Positions 9,202-17,210 of a stretch of 63,357 bases of DNA are shown here, piece after piece (the first letter of the stretch is position 1; each line of letters starts with the position of its first letter). The translations under genes were made by a program, and so were the position numbers. The notes below the pieces were generated by a model. It saw only the letters and a list, made by a program, of their open reading frames with translations. It was not told the origin of the DNA and made no database searches. Source of the stretch: Deltaproteobacteria bacterium (lineage in GTDB: Bacteria > Desulfobacterota > Desulfobaccia > Desulfobaccales > 0-14-0-80-60-11); assembly GCA_023381945.1 (NCBI GenBank), contig JAMCQY010000102.1, positions 1-63,357 on the forward strand, read 5' to 3'.

Positions 9202-9654
9202 TCAGGAGAATAATAATCGTCTTTTACTGGAAAGATGAGCCGCCAGGAAGCCGAGGAAGAGCAGCCCGGAGATCACGTGGAGTTTCTCTTTGCCCAGAAC
9301 CGCGCCAACTAGGCTCGATATGAGCGAGGCCAGCATTCCCCTTTTGATCAATTTTTTTTGGTCCAGGGCTAATGATGGGAAAGAAAACCACTCGGGCAAG
9401 GCTACAGAGCATCCTGGAGCGCCCTCGACGCCTTCAGAGGGCAGCAAGCGCTCCAGGGCGGCCGTAATCTCATCACCCACACCGGGTGAGGGGTTATACA
9501 GAACAAGCAGGCTTCCCACTTCGGTACTAAATTTCATCTCGCATATTTCACCGAATGGGGCCAAGGAACCGCGAATCTCTTCGATTTTCTGCGGGATTTT
9601 TAACCTCTTGTCTCTTACTCTCAGACGTCCCGCGAAACTGCATGAAACTATCAT
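9202..9654 (-). CDS. HMA-like membrane protein with Arg motif
   Basis: 150 residues. The N-terminal half (about 1-75) again has an HMA-like fold pattern without CxxC and with AGRLRVRDKR near the start. The C-terminal half has two hydrophobic helices (about 107-125 and 128-142) with a GxxxG-type surface. AGGAG lies eight bases before the ATG. It follows the FeoB-associated gene by 69 bases on the same strand and is followed by a second HMA-like gene after 15 bases. It and its neighbour look like ancient paralogues. Confidence 0.65.
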   Translation of the reverse strand: MIVSCSFAGRLRVRDKRLKIPQKIEEIRGSLAPFGEICEMKFSTEVGSLLVLYNPSPGVGDEITAALERLLPSEGVEGAPGCSVALPEWFSFPSLALDQKKLIKRGMLASLISSLVGAVLGKEKLHVISGLLFLGFLAAHLSSKRRLLFS

Positions 9655-9723
9655 GTCTGTGCTCCTATTTCCTGAATGCCCTTAGCCAGAGCCGCTCATC
9701 TGGCGCGCTGCCTCCCAATGGCA

Positions 9724-9864
9724 TCAGTGTTTGCTCTCCTTGGTGGAGCAGGTCTTGGAATCGCATCCGGGACAATATCCCCGTTTTTTCCAGATGGAGC
9801 GGTAAAGCACATATCCTGCCCCGGCAATGATTAACGCCATCCATATAACGTCTGAAAACCCCAT
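9724..9864 (-). CDS. FeoB-associated Cys-rich membrane protein
   Basis: 46 residues from the ATG at 9864, which has GGAGG just upstream; the longer frame to 9906 overlaps feoB. One N-terminal transmembrane helix (DVIWMALIIAGAGYVLYRS) is followed by a basic stretch and a Cys-rich tail (CPGCDSKTC). This is the typical layout of the small proteins encoded right after feoB in many anaerobes, with a probable accessory role in ferrous iron transport. It begins one base after the feoB stop. Confidence 0.85.
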   Translation of the reverse strand: MGFSDVIWMALIIAGAGYVLYRSIWKKRGYCPGCDSKTCSTKESKH

Positions 9865-9865
9865 A

Positions 9866-12085
9866 TCATCCTCCGATTCCAAGAAGTTTTCCGCCTTGAT
9901 AAACAAGGAGGGACATGCCCCACGCCAGGGACATCTGGTAGATGAAGGTGACTCCGAACCATTTCAATGCTCCCAACTCCTGCACCATCGCCACCAGAGC
10001 TACTATGCAGGGCAGGTAAAGGAGCACAAAGGTGAGAAAGGCATAAGCGGCAAGCGGGGTAAACTGGCTCTTCAGTACTTCCCGGAGCGGATTCCGCTCT
10101 GCCGCCTTGTCCGCAGATTCTTCAGTGGAGAGACTCGAAACCCCGAAGGAGGAGAAGATATTAGCAACCGATTGCTTTGCCGCGTCCGCAAAGGACACGG
10201 CCACTTCTTTCAGATCGTCGGTGAACGACGGCGTTTCTTTTTCTTTCTCATCCTTCTTCGGGATATATATTTCGGCCATGGTCCCCACCACGATTTCCTT
10301 GGCGACAATCCCGGCCATCAGTGATGAAGCCGCTTCCCATTTGCCGAAGCCCAGCGGCGCCAGGGCCGGAGCTGCGATCTGTCCAATCCGGCCAAGATAG
10401 GAATCCTTCTTATCCTGCACCCCCCAGGGGAGATTGAGGAGAAACCAGACGATTATCGAGAAGGCGAGAATATAGGTGCCGGCCTTGATCAGAAAATGTT
10501 TTCCTTTCTCCCACGTATGGATCATGAGGTTCCTGAAGGACGGCATTCTGTAGGGAGGGAGCTCCATGATGAACATCGGGGCTGCTCCCCTGAAAAGGGT
10601 CTTTTTAAAAATGAACCCCATGACGATTGCCAGCATGATGCCCATCACGTACAGAGACCAGATTACCAAGGCCGCGTGGGCGGTAAAGAAGGCTCCGACA
10701 AAAACCACGTACACCGGCAGCCGGGCGCCGCAGGACATCAAGGGGATGAGCAAGGCTGTCAGTATTTGATCTCTCTTGCTTTCCAGGGTCCGGGTCGCAT
10801 AAATAGCCGGCACGCCGCACCCGAATCCCAGGATCATCGGAATGAATGATTTGCCGTGCAGACCGATGGCGTGCATCGCCCGGTCCATCACAAACGCGGC
10901 CCTGGCCATATAACCGCTTCCTTCCAGGAAGGTGATGAAGAACATCATCGCAAAAATTATGGGGACAAAGACCAGGACGTTGCCCACTCCGGCGATGATC
11001 CCGTCGGTGGCCAGGGCAGCCACCCAATCCGGCGCCTGGATAAATCCGGTCAGGGCCAGCGCCAATCTTTTGAACGGACCTGAGAGCATCGCGGCAATCC
11101 AGTCGGCAAAGGGTTTCGAGAGGTCGAACATCAGCTTGAACACCACCCACATGGTCGCCAGGAAGATGGGAATGCCCAGAAAGCGGTTCAGGACAACACG
11201 GTCAATCTTTTCGGTCAGCTCCGTCTTTCGGGTATCCGCTTTTTTCAATACTTCCCGGGTGAGTCCGGCCGCCTGCCCATAGCGGGCATCGGCCATGAGC
11301 GCTTCGATGTCTTCCCCGTGGGCTTGCTCAAGATGTTGGACGGATTCACCGACAAAGGCCCGGTTACTCCCCGCGTTGATTTCCTGCAAAACATGCCGGT
11401 CGCCTTCCATGAGTTTGAAGGCCAGCCATCTCGAAGGATAACGGTCCGTCAGGTGAGGGACGGTTTTGTTAATTGCCTTTTCCACCTCTTGCGCCGCAGC
11501 TTCGATATCCCGTCCGTAGTTTAACGGCCGGGGCCGATTGGCGTCGGGATCGTCCCCTGCCTCCAGGACAGCCGCCAGCAGGTCTTTCAACCCTTGCTTT
11601 TTGGTGGCTACCGTCGGGATTGCCTTTATCCCCAGGGCTTCCTCAATAACTTTGGTTTTGATCTTGTAGCCTTTTTGTTCCGCTTCGTCATAGATGTTCA
11701 GCGCGGCGATTACCGGGATGCCCAACTCCAGCAGTTGCACGGTAAGATATAAGTTGCGTTCCAGGTTGGTGGAATCGATCACGTCCACCACCACGTCCGG
11801 CTTCTCGTGCACCAGGTAATCCCGGGCGATCCGCTCTTCCTGGCTATAAGGGCTCAAGCTGTAAGTCCCCGGCAGATCCACCAGCCTGATCCTGCGCCCC
11901 TGAAACTCGAAGATGGCTTCTCTCTTTTCCACCGTCACCCCGGGCCAGTTGCCCACGTGCAGCCTGGTCCCGGCAATGGCGTTGATCAGGGTGGATTTGC
12001 CTGAATTGGGATTGCCCGCCACCGCCACGGTGAGCAGCTTTTCCGGGTAGGAAAGCGGGATGTTTTCAGATGCCGACTGCTTCAT
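9866..12085 (-). CDS. feoB: Ferrous iron transport protein B (GTPase permease)
   Basis: 739 residues, normal for FeoB. The N-terminal G domain has G1 GNPNSGKST (about residues 24-32), switch II DLPGTYSLSP, and the NIYD variant of the NKxD motif. It is followed by a helical guanine-dissociation-inhibitor region and a polytopic membrane part with two Gate domains (GYMARAAFVMDR and FGCGVPAIYATRT near the first). FeoB imports Fe(II) through the inner membrane under anoxic conditions. The ATG overlaps the stop of feoA by four bases (ATGA). It lies in a tight feoA-feoA-feoB operon that probably reads on into the ferrosome-like genes. Confidence 0.97.
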   Translation of the reverse strand: MKQSASENIPLSYPEKLLTVAVAGNPNSGKSTLINAIAGTRLHVGNWPGVTVEKREAIFEFQGRRIRLVDLPGTYSLSPYSQEERIARDYLVHEKPDVVVDVIDSTNLERNLYLTVQLLELGIPVIAALNIYDEAEQKGYKIKTKVIEEALGIKAIPTVATKKQGLKDLLAAVLEAGDDPDANRPRPLNYGRDIEAAAQEVEKAINKTVPHLTDRYPSRWLAFKLMEGDRHVLQEINAGSNRAFVGESVQHLEQAHGEDIEALMADARYGQAAGLTREVLKKADTRKTELTEKIDRVVLNRFLGIPIFLATMWVVFKLMFDLSKPFADWIAAMLSGPFKRLALALTGFIQAPDWVAALATDGIIAGVGNVLVFVPIIFAMMFFITFLEGSGYMARAAFVMDRAMHAIGLHGKSFIPMILGFGCGVPAIYATRTLESKRDQILTALLIPLMSCGARLPVYVVFVGAFFTAHAALVIWSLYVMGIMLAIVMGFIFKKTLFRGAAPMFIMELPPYRMPSFRNLMIHTWEKGKHFLIKAGTYILAFSIIVWFLLNLPWGVQDKKDSYLGRIGQIAAPALAPLGFGKWEAASSLMAGIVAKEIVVGTMAEIYIPKKDEKEKETPSFTDDLKEVAVSFADAAKQSVANIFSSFGVSSLSTEESADKAAERNPLREVLKSQFTPLAAYAFLTFVLLYLPCIVALVAMVQELGALKWFGVTFIYQMSLAWGMSLLVYQGGKLLGIGG

Positions 12086-12309
12086 GCCAAAACCTCCACG
12101 GCGATCCCTGCCGCTTCGGCCTTGCGAAGGGAGAGTTTATAGTTTTTCACTGTGATCTCGATGGGATCTCCCAGTGGAGCGATTTTTTCCACCTTTACCG
12201 CTTCCCCTACCAGCACCCCCATATCCATGAGCCGCCTTTTCATCGGCCCGATGGCGCCGATTTTGGTAATCTTGCCCCTTTGCCCCGGTTGGAGCATTGC
12301 CAGATTCAT
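12082..12309 (-). CDS. feoA: FeoA family protein
   Basis: 75 residues, a single SH3-like FeoA domain (LQPGQRGKITKI..., MKRRLMDMGVLVGEAVKVEKIAPLGDP). FeoA is a cytosolic protein that assists FeoB. Its start overlaps the stop of the upstream feoA paralogue and its stop overlaps feoB, four bases each, which indicates translational coupling across all three. Confidence 0.93.
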   Translation of the reverse strand: MNLAMLQPGQRGKITKIGAIGPMKRRLMDMGVLVGEAVKVEKIAPLGDPIEITVKNYKLSLRKAEAAGIAVEVLA

Positions 12310-12578
12310 TTCTCTATCCTCCGCACCATGATCTTCATTGCCAGACCCCAGTTCATGGCGATCCTGGAGTTATCCACCTTTATCAGGAGCGCTCCATGTC
12401 CGCGGGAGTTATTCAAAATTTCCACGGTCTTTCCGGCCCGCAGCCCCATGTCTTCGATCCTGGAGCCACACCCCGGCCGGTTTTTCCGGCAGGCCGAGCA
12501 GGGAGAATGAAGCTCTTCCATCTTCGTTTCCATTACTTCCGCCTGTTCGCCTTCCGCCAGGAGTCCCAAGGGGATCAT
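12306..12578 (-). CDS. Second FeoA-domain protein, Cys-rich
   Basis: 90 residues from ATG 12578 (GGAGG five bases before it; an in-frame TTG at 12590 is less likely). The FeoA-like domain carries an insertion with a Cys cluster (CSACRKNRPGC), which ordinary FeoA lacks and which could bind a metal or an iron-sulfur cluster. It is the first gene of the feo operon. Duplicated feoA genes occur in anaerobes. This copy may be a sensor or adaptor, but that is a guess. Confidence 0.88.
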   Translation of the reverse strand: MIPLGLLAEGEQAEVMETKMEELHSPCSACRKNRPGCGSRIEDMGLRAGKTVEILNNSRGHGALLIKVDNSRIAMNWGLAMKIMVRRIEK

Positions 12579-12699
12579 TGAACCCTCCAAGTTTTTTAAT
12601 CCTTTCCGACCTGCTCAATTCGGTAAATTCTTGAGCCTAAGGGATTCATCAGAATGTTTTTGTCTGCCATATAGGCCCGCGGCGAAAAGTATTTTAACA

Positions 12700-12721
12700 G
12701 CCGGGCCCTCTCCGGCCCGGC
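12700..12721 (-). terminator. Hairpin between outer-membrane gene and feo operon
   Basis: A perfect 8-bp GC-rich stem (GCCGGGCC/GGCCCGGC, 6-base loop). On the minus strand it is followed by an AT-rich stretch (TGTTAAAATACTTTT). It sits 48 bases after the stop of the outer-membrane gene and before feoA, where termination would be expected. Confidence 0.5.
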
Positions 12722-12769
12722 TTCCCAAAACTTCTCCCAATCCTCAAAAGGCGCCTGAAGGAATAGAAA

Positions 12770-13651
12770 TCAAGACTCCGACTCCTCCGTTTTGGTGGTG
12801 AAGGAGGGCGCGTTCTCCATGGCTTTTTTGCCATAAAGAGCCGGCAAAGGATGTTCAAAAGAGAGGTAGAAAAGAACCCCGTAGTCTCCCCGGGAAGGGC
12901 CGACGCCGATGGGGAAGCTTAGTCCGTAGACGACCTGCAATCCGTTTTCGAAGTTGAGGGCGGAACGAAAGCCTGGGTTGAGAAAGAGAGAATGCTCGCG
13001 GAACGCCGCGCCGTCCGGCGTGACTGGGGTATTGGTATTCCAGGCCGTCTCAAACATGAGATTGAAACTCTCCTGGAGCAGCCAGATGATACTGGCCCCG
13101 GCATTGAAATCAACGGTGTGAGCCGTCCCGCCGTTCGCTCCCCTGGCCCAAGGGACGGCCGTCAGCCCGGCGTTCCAGTGGGTCACAAATTTTTCGGAAA
13201 GAGTCAGGCTCATGGGAATATTGGTCTGGAATCCGGGGTTCCCCCTGCCGAAGTCCTTGCGGTAATTGCCGGTAGGGAGCAGCAGGGAGAGACGGGGGGC
13301 CACCGCCACCAGGTCTTCTTTCATGACCAACTGGTAGCGGTAGTTTAGCTGCACGTCGCCGAGGCCCGTTCTGTCTCCATCCTCGGTCAAGCGAAAGACC
13401 GGGATGTTGTAGGAAAACTGGTGGGTCTGCCCGGGTACCGGCCATTCCTGGACAAAGGTGTAAGCCCATGACTTATTTCTTGCATTATACTGGAATGATT
13501 GGATATGCTGGATAACCCCGGCTTCCTGGTTGTAGGCCTCCTCGAGCAGGAAGGAGTTGTCCTCGATTTTATTCACCTTTTTTTCTTCGGCAAAGCCGGT
13601 GGCTGCGGTCAGGCACAGCATGGCCAACATCATAAAAACTCGAAAAATCAC
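12770..13651 (-). CDS. Outer-membrane transporter of the MetA/phenol-degradation type
   Basis: 293 residues beginning with a GTG preceded by AAGGAGG. A signal peptide is clear (MIFRVFMMLAMLCLTAATGFA). The mature part is rich in alternating beta-strand patterns and contains the family-like stretch NSFLLEEAYNQEAGVIQHIQ and LLLPTGNYRKDFGRGNPGF, typical of putative outer-membrane channels of the Phenol_MetA_deg superfamily. Substrate unknown. Its position between feo and the Fur-family gene, with an operator-like palindrome upstream (13685-13699), suggests a metal-related role. Confidence 0.7.
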   Translation of the reverse strand: MIFRVFMMLAMLCLTAATGFAEEKKVNKIEDNSFLLEEAYNQEAGVIQHIQSFQYNARNKSWAYTFVQEWPVPGQTHQFSYNIPVFRLTEDGDRTGLGDVQLNYRYQLVMKEDLVAVAPRLSLLLPTGNYRKDFGRGNPGFQTNIPMSLTLSEKFVTHWNAGLTAVPWARGANGGTAHTVDFNAGASIIWLLQESFNLMFETAWNTNTPVTPDGAAFREHSLFLNPGFRSALNFENGLQVVYGLSFPIGVGPSRGDYGVLFYLSFEHPLPALYGKKAMENAPSFTTKTEESES

Positions 13652-13684
13652 TGTCAGCTTTCCTCCTTAAAATTATATAGAGAA

Positions 13685-13699
13685 TGAGTCTTACTCGCA
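13685..13699. promoter_or_regulatory. Imperfect Fur-type operator candidate
   Basis: TGAGTCTTACTCGCA, an imperfect inverted repeat related to the 7-1-7 palindrome at 14043-14057. It lies about 35 bases upstream of the outer-membrane protein start on the minus strand, suitable for repression. Confidence 0.35.
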
Positions 13700-13804
13700 A
13701 TAATATTCCAAAAAAAATTTATCCCCCCCTTTCCAGAGCATATGGGCTGCAATCTTGGCGTTTTTTCCTTCTCCTCCGGTCTTGAGTCCGCCAGGGCATC
13801 CTAA

Positions 13805-14017
13805 TTAGGCCTTTCCTTCTGCTGCGGCCAGCAAAAAAGTTGACCCTGAGCCTAATTCGCGGGCCTGGCCCTCTTCGAAGTAAGGCCCGAAGAGGTCCTC
13901 ATCCTGCCGGAGCATCAAGCCCCCGCACCGGATGCAGAGGGCTACCTGATCGTCCAATCCGGCGATACGGGTGTCCTGAACCTTACAATCCACACATTGA
14001 TAATCGTATAAAGGCAT
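13805..14017 (-). CDS. FmdB-type zinc-ribbon protein
   Basis: 70 residues. The N-terminal MPLYDYQCVDC...CIRCGG is the FmdB/regulatory zinc-ribbon signature (two CxxC knuckles). The C-terminal part is low complexity. The ATG follows GGAG. The family has no firm biochemical function. It is downstream of the Fur-family gene on the same strand and directly behind a perfect palindrome. Confidence 0.75.
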   Translation of the reverse strand: MPLYDYQCVDCKVQDTRIAGLDDQVALCIRCGGLMLRQDEDLFGPYFEEGQARELGSGSTFLLAAAEGKA

Positions 14018-14042
14018 AGAACCGTTTCTCCGTTATTGAGTC

Positions 14043-14057
14043 TGAGACTTAGTCTCA
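14043..14057. promoter_or_regulatory. Perfect 7-1-7 palindrome, Fur-box-like operator
   Basis: TGAGACTTAGTCTCA is a perfect 7-1-7 inverted repeat, the spacing of classic Fur boxes (TGATAATnATTATCA). It lies 26 bases before the start of the zinc-ribbon gene and just after the Fur-family gene. Half-sites of the same TGAGACT type recur near 13690 and 14700. Confidence 0.5.
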
Positions 14058-14088
14058 ATCTTTTATCAAAAAAAATTAAAATTATTTC

Positions 14089-14526
14089 TTAGCTTTTCCT
14101 CTGACATTCAGAACAATAGCCGTAGATCTCCAATCTGTGTCCCGTAGCCACAAAACCTTTCGCTTCAGCGATTCGTTTTTCCGCTTCCTCCACTCCCTCG
14201 TCCCGAAACTCCACAATCTTGCGGCAGCTCAGGCAACGTAAGTGGCAGTGGTGCTCATGTCCGTATATGTGTTCATAATGCAGGTGGCCGTCTTCAAAGT
14301 AGACTTCCATGACCAGGCCGCTTTCCACCAGCATCGGCAGAGTCCGGTAAATGGAAGCCCGGGAGATGCGCTGGCCCTTTTGGCGGAGGCGCATGAAAAG
14401 TTCATCGATATCAAAGTGGTCGTGCTCCGCGAAGATCTCCCCCAGGATGGCCTCCCGCTCCGGGGTCAGGCGCATCCCCTTTCGCGTCAGAAATTCCTGG
14501 AAGACCTCCCTCTCAGATCTATCCAT
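14089..14526 (-). CDS. Fur-family metal-responsive repressor
   Basis: 145 residues from the ATG at 14526 (GGAG nine bases before); the frame extends further upstream but crosses a consensus promoter. The winged helix (about 10-85) has RISRASIYRTLPMLVESGLV. The dimerisation domain has the HxHxHC-type metal site (HEHHCHLRC) and CxxC pairs (CLSC and CSEC) that bind structural zinc. It could be Fur, PerR or Zur; the neighbourhood (feo, ferrosome-like genes) favours iron. A perfect-consensus promoter lies directly upstream, with a candidate operator at 14698-14714. Confidence 0.9.
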   Translation of the reverse strand: MDRSEREVFQEFLTRKGMRLTPEREAILGEIFAEHDHFDIDELFMRLRQKGQRISRASIYRTLPMLVESGLVMEVYFEDGHLHYEHIYGHEHHCHLRCLSCRKIVEFRDEGVEEAEKRIAEAKGFVATGHRLEIYGYCSECQRKS

Positions 14527-14551
14527 CTGCAACAGAGTCTCCGTTACAAAT

Positions 14552-14579
14552 ATTATAGAATATGGTAAGCACCTGTCAA
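14552..14579 (-). promoter_or_regulatory. Consensus sigma-70 promoter of the Fur-family gene
   Basis: On the minus strand, TTGACA (14574-14579) and TATAAT (14552-14557), both perfect, are 16 bases apart. The -10 element ends 25 bases before the start codon, giving a very short leader with the ribosome site GGAG. The leader also contains a GAGACTC half-site that could allow autoregulation. Confidence 0.75.
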
Positions 14580-14697
14580 CGATTTTTTGGGGCCTTATGC
14601 CTTCCAGTTTCCCTCGAAATGGTGGAGGTACTGGCTTCGCCCTTATATCAAAAGCATACCAAATGTAGAGTTGCCGATTTCCCATCCCCCTATATGA

Positions 14698-14714
14698 TGT
14701 GAGCCAGTCTCACA
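14698..14714. promoter_or_regulatory. Palindrome with TGAGACT-type half-sites
   Basis: TGTGAGCCAGTCTCACA: 6-bp arms TGTGAG/CTCACA around five bases. One arm matches the TGAGACT half of the site at 14043. It lies between the Fur-family gene and the divergent histidine kinase, so it could serve either. A separate TATAAT (14790-14795) toward the kinase lacks a good -35. Confidence 0.35.
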
Positions 14715-14912
14715 ATCATGCAGGGGGAAAGGTAGTGAAAACGAATCAGCTTAAATTTTACTCTGAAGGTCAACATATGGATAATATGGTATAATCATGT
14801 AAGATAGTTAAAAGAAGGGGGATTTTCTTGAGCAGCGGCAGGTTTGGAATTCTTCGATGCAGAGTTGTGGTATTAGTTCGGAAGCAGTATTTTTGCTGCT
14901 ATCCTGGAGTTC

Positions 14913-17210
14913 ATGATGGCGCCTAATAAACCGTCTTATAATATCGCAATTGTCGGAGCAGGCCGGCAAGGCATGGCTATTTTGGAGGCCCTGGTGCCGC
15001 TTCGAAAAAAATCACAAACCTTGCGGGTGGTGGGCGTTGCCGACCGAAACCCGGAAGCTCCCGGCATCCTCTATGCCTACCGCTTCAATCTTTTTGTAAC
15101 TCTCGATTTTGCTGATTTTTACCAGCTTCCTGAAATAGACATCATCGTCGACGCCACCGGCGACCCCCTGGTTTCTCAACAATTGCAAGAGCAGGCTCCG
15201 GAAAATCTTACCATCCTTAGTGTGGATCAACCGCATTTTTCCTGGGAGAACTTCTGGGACCTTATTCCATTGGGGCTGAGGACTTCCCAGGAAAGAGGCC
15301 CCCTGAAGATAGGCATCGTTGGCGGCGGCAAAGGAGGGCATGAAGTCCTTCGGCTGATCAGCGGCAGTCCGGGTTACGGGCGGCAAGTGGAAATAATCGG
15401 GGTAGCTGACCCAAATCCCGAGGCGGTGGGCATGGTCCAGGCCAAGGCCATGGGGATCCCGACTTTTAGCGACTACTCTGTTCTCCTGCAGGAGCCCGCG
15501 GATTTGATCTTGGAACTCACCGGAGATCCGCAGGTTCGGGAGGGCATTAACCGGCAAAGGCATCCCCATACCCAGATTATCGACCATATCAGGGCCCGGC
15601 TTTTCTGGGAACTGCTGCAAAGAAATGCCGACCCGCTGCGGTGCAAGGTGGAAAGCGAAATCAGGCTGGCCGGACAGCGCAGCCGCTTTCAGAAAATTTT
15701 TGATCATCTCCCCGACCCGGTGCTGGTGCTGCTGCCCAATTATGCGGTGGATGAAGCCAACCTCCCATTTTTAAAGCGTTTTCACAAAACTTCGGAGGAA
15801 ATCATCGGGAAGCCGTGTTTCGAGGTGGTTCATCAATTGGATGAGCCTTGCGACCGCAAAGGCATGCCCTGTCCGTTACCACGCGTCCTGGAGAGCTGCC
15901 AAACCGTCCAGGCTACCCAGTGCCACCCGGGCCCCGATGGCACAATGCAGTGCGATGAGATCACCATGTCGCCTCTGTTCCCGCCGGAAGGGACCCAGAA
16001 ACGGGTGGTGGAGGTCATCAAAGACATCACCAGCCGTCAACTCCTGGAAGAAGCCTTGCAGCAGTCGCAGGCCGAGACCCGCCAGTTGCTGAAGCAGGCC
16101 ATGGAAGAGAAGGCCTTTCTGGAGACGCTGGTCAACGGGATCAAAGACCATATGATGGTCATAGATCTCGATTACCGGATCGTTGAAGTTAACCGGGCCT
16201 TATTGGAAATGGTGGGTTCGAAACGCGACGAGGTGGTAGGCAAGCATTGTTACGAAGTCTCGCATCACTCGAAGGAACCCTGCGCCATCCCTGATCATCC
16301 CTGTCCGTTGAAGGATGTCGTGGCCACGGGCAAAACTGCTTCTGCCATCCACGTCCACTTCAACAAGGACGGCCGGGAAAGCTATTTTCACGTGGTTTGC
16401 CACCCGCTGTTTGATAAGGAAGGGCGGGTCCAGAAAGTAATCGACCTTTCCCGGGATATTACCCAAGATATCGCCCGCACGCGGATTATGCACGACGACA
16501 AGATGATCGCCTTGGGAAAGTTGTCCGCCAGCGTCGTGCACGAGATCAATAACCCCTTGACCGGGATCCTCAATTTCATCAAATTAATCCAACGCCTGCT
16601 GAAGAAGGGGCCTCCCGACGAGCAAGAGTCGGCCAAGATCCAGAAACATCTGGACACCATCTATAATGAAACCTCTCGGGTGAGCAGAACGGTTTCCAAC
16701 CTGCTGCGCTTCTCCCGCAAGTCCAAGCCGGAATTCAAGCCGGTCAATCTCAAGACCCTGCTCGAAGAGACTCTCTCATTGGTTGAGTATCAGATGCGGC
16801 TGCAGGGAATCACGGTGGAAACCTACGGGTCCGTCGATCTACTGCCGGTAATGGCTGACCCGGGGCAGATGAAACAGGTTTTTTTAAACCTGCTTTTGAA
16901 TGCTCAAGATGCCATGCCGAATGGGGGCACCTTGACCCTGGTGACCAGAAATTCCCGCCGCCATGAGGTCTCGGTGCAAATCACCGATACCGGGGTGGGC
17001 ATCTCCAAGGAAAACCAGGCCAAGATCTTCGAACCATTTTATACCACCAAAAAAGGGAGTTCCGGGGTGGGGTTGGGGCTTTCCGTGGTTCACGGCGTCA
17101 TTTCGGACCATCAAGGCTCCATTAAAGTGGACAGTGCGGTAGGCCGAGGGACCAGTTTTACTATCCATTTGCCTGCCTATAAACCGGGAGTAGAGCATGT
17201 TGCCTCATAA
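14913..17210 (+). CDS. Histidine kinase with two N-terminal Rossmann domains and two Cys-bearing PAS domains
   Basis: 765 residues, no transmembrane helix. The first Rossmann fold has GAGRQG (residues 15-20) and reads like a dehydrogenase (IVDATGDPLV). A second copy has GGGKGG near 140 and ILELTGDPQV. Two PAS domains follow (about 250-365 and 410-525), each with a related Cys pattern (CFEVVHQLDEPCDRKGMPC and CYEVSHHSKEPCAIPDHPC). Then come HisKA with His near 543 (VVHEINNPLTG) and HATPase (about 640-755, TDTGVGIS). The reading that it senses NAD(P)H or another nucleotide, plus thiol or metal state, is inference from these domains. The NtrC-type regulator gene starts inside its last codons, so the two are a pair. 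Confidence 0.9.
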   Translation: MMAPNKPSYNIAIVGAGRQGMAILEALVPLRKKSQTLRVVGVADRNPEAPGILYAYRFNLFVTLDFADFYQLPEIDIIVDATGDPLVSQQLQEQAPENLTILSVDQPHFSWENFWDLIPLGLRTSQERGPLKIGIVGGGKGGHEVLRLISGSPGYGRQVEIIGVADPNPEAVGMVQAKAMGIPTFSDYSVLLQEPADLILELTGDPQVREGINRQRHPHTQIIDHIRARLFWELLQRNADPLRCKVESEIRLAGQRSRFQKIFDHLPDPVLVLLPNYAVDEANLPFLKRFHKTSEEIIGKPCFEVVHQLDEPCDRKGMPCPLPRVLESCQTVQATQCHPGPDGTMQCDEITMSPLFPPEGTQKRVVEVIKDITSRQLLEEALQQSQAETRQLLKQAMEEKAFLETLVNGIKDHMMVIDLDYRIVEVNRALLEMVGSKRDEVVGKHCYEVSHHSKEPCAIPDHPCPLKDVVATGKTASAIHVHFNKDGRESYFHVVCHPLFDKEGRVQKVIDLSRDITQDIARTRIMHDDKMIALGKLSASVVHEINNPLTGILNFIKLIQRLLKKGPPDEQESAKIQKHLDTIYNETSRVSRTVSNLLRFSRKSKPEFKPVNLKTLLEETLSLVEYQMRLQGITVETYGSVDLLPVMADPGQMKQVFLNLLLNAQDAMPNGGTLTLVTRNSRRHEVSVQITDTGVGISKENQAKIFEPFYTTKKGSSGVGLGLSVVHGVISDHQGSIKVDSAVGRGTSFTIHLPAYKPGVEHVAS

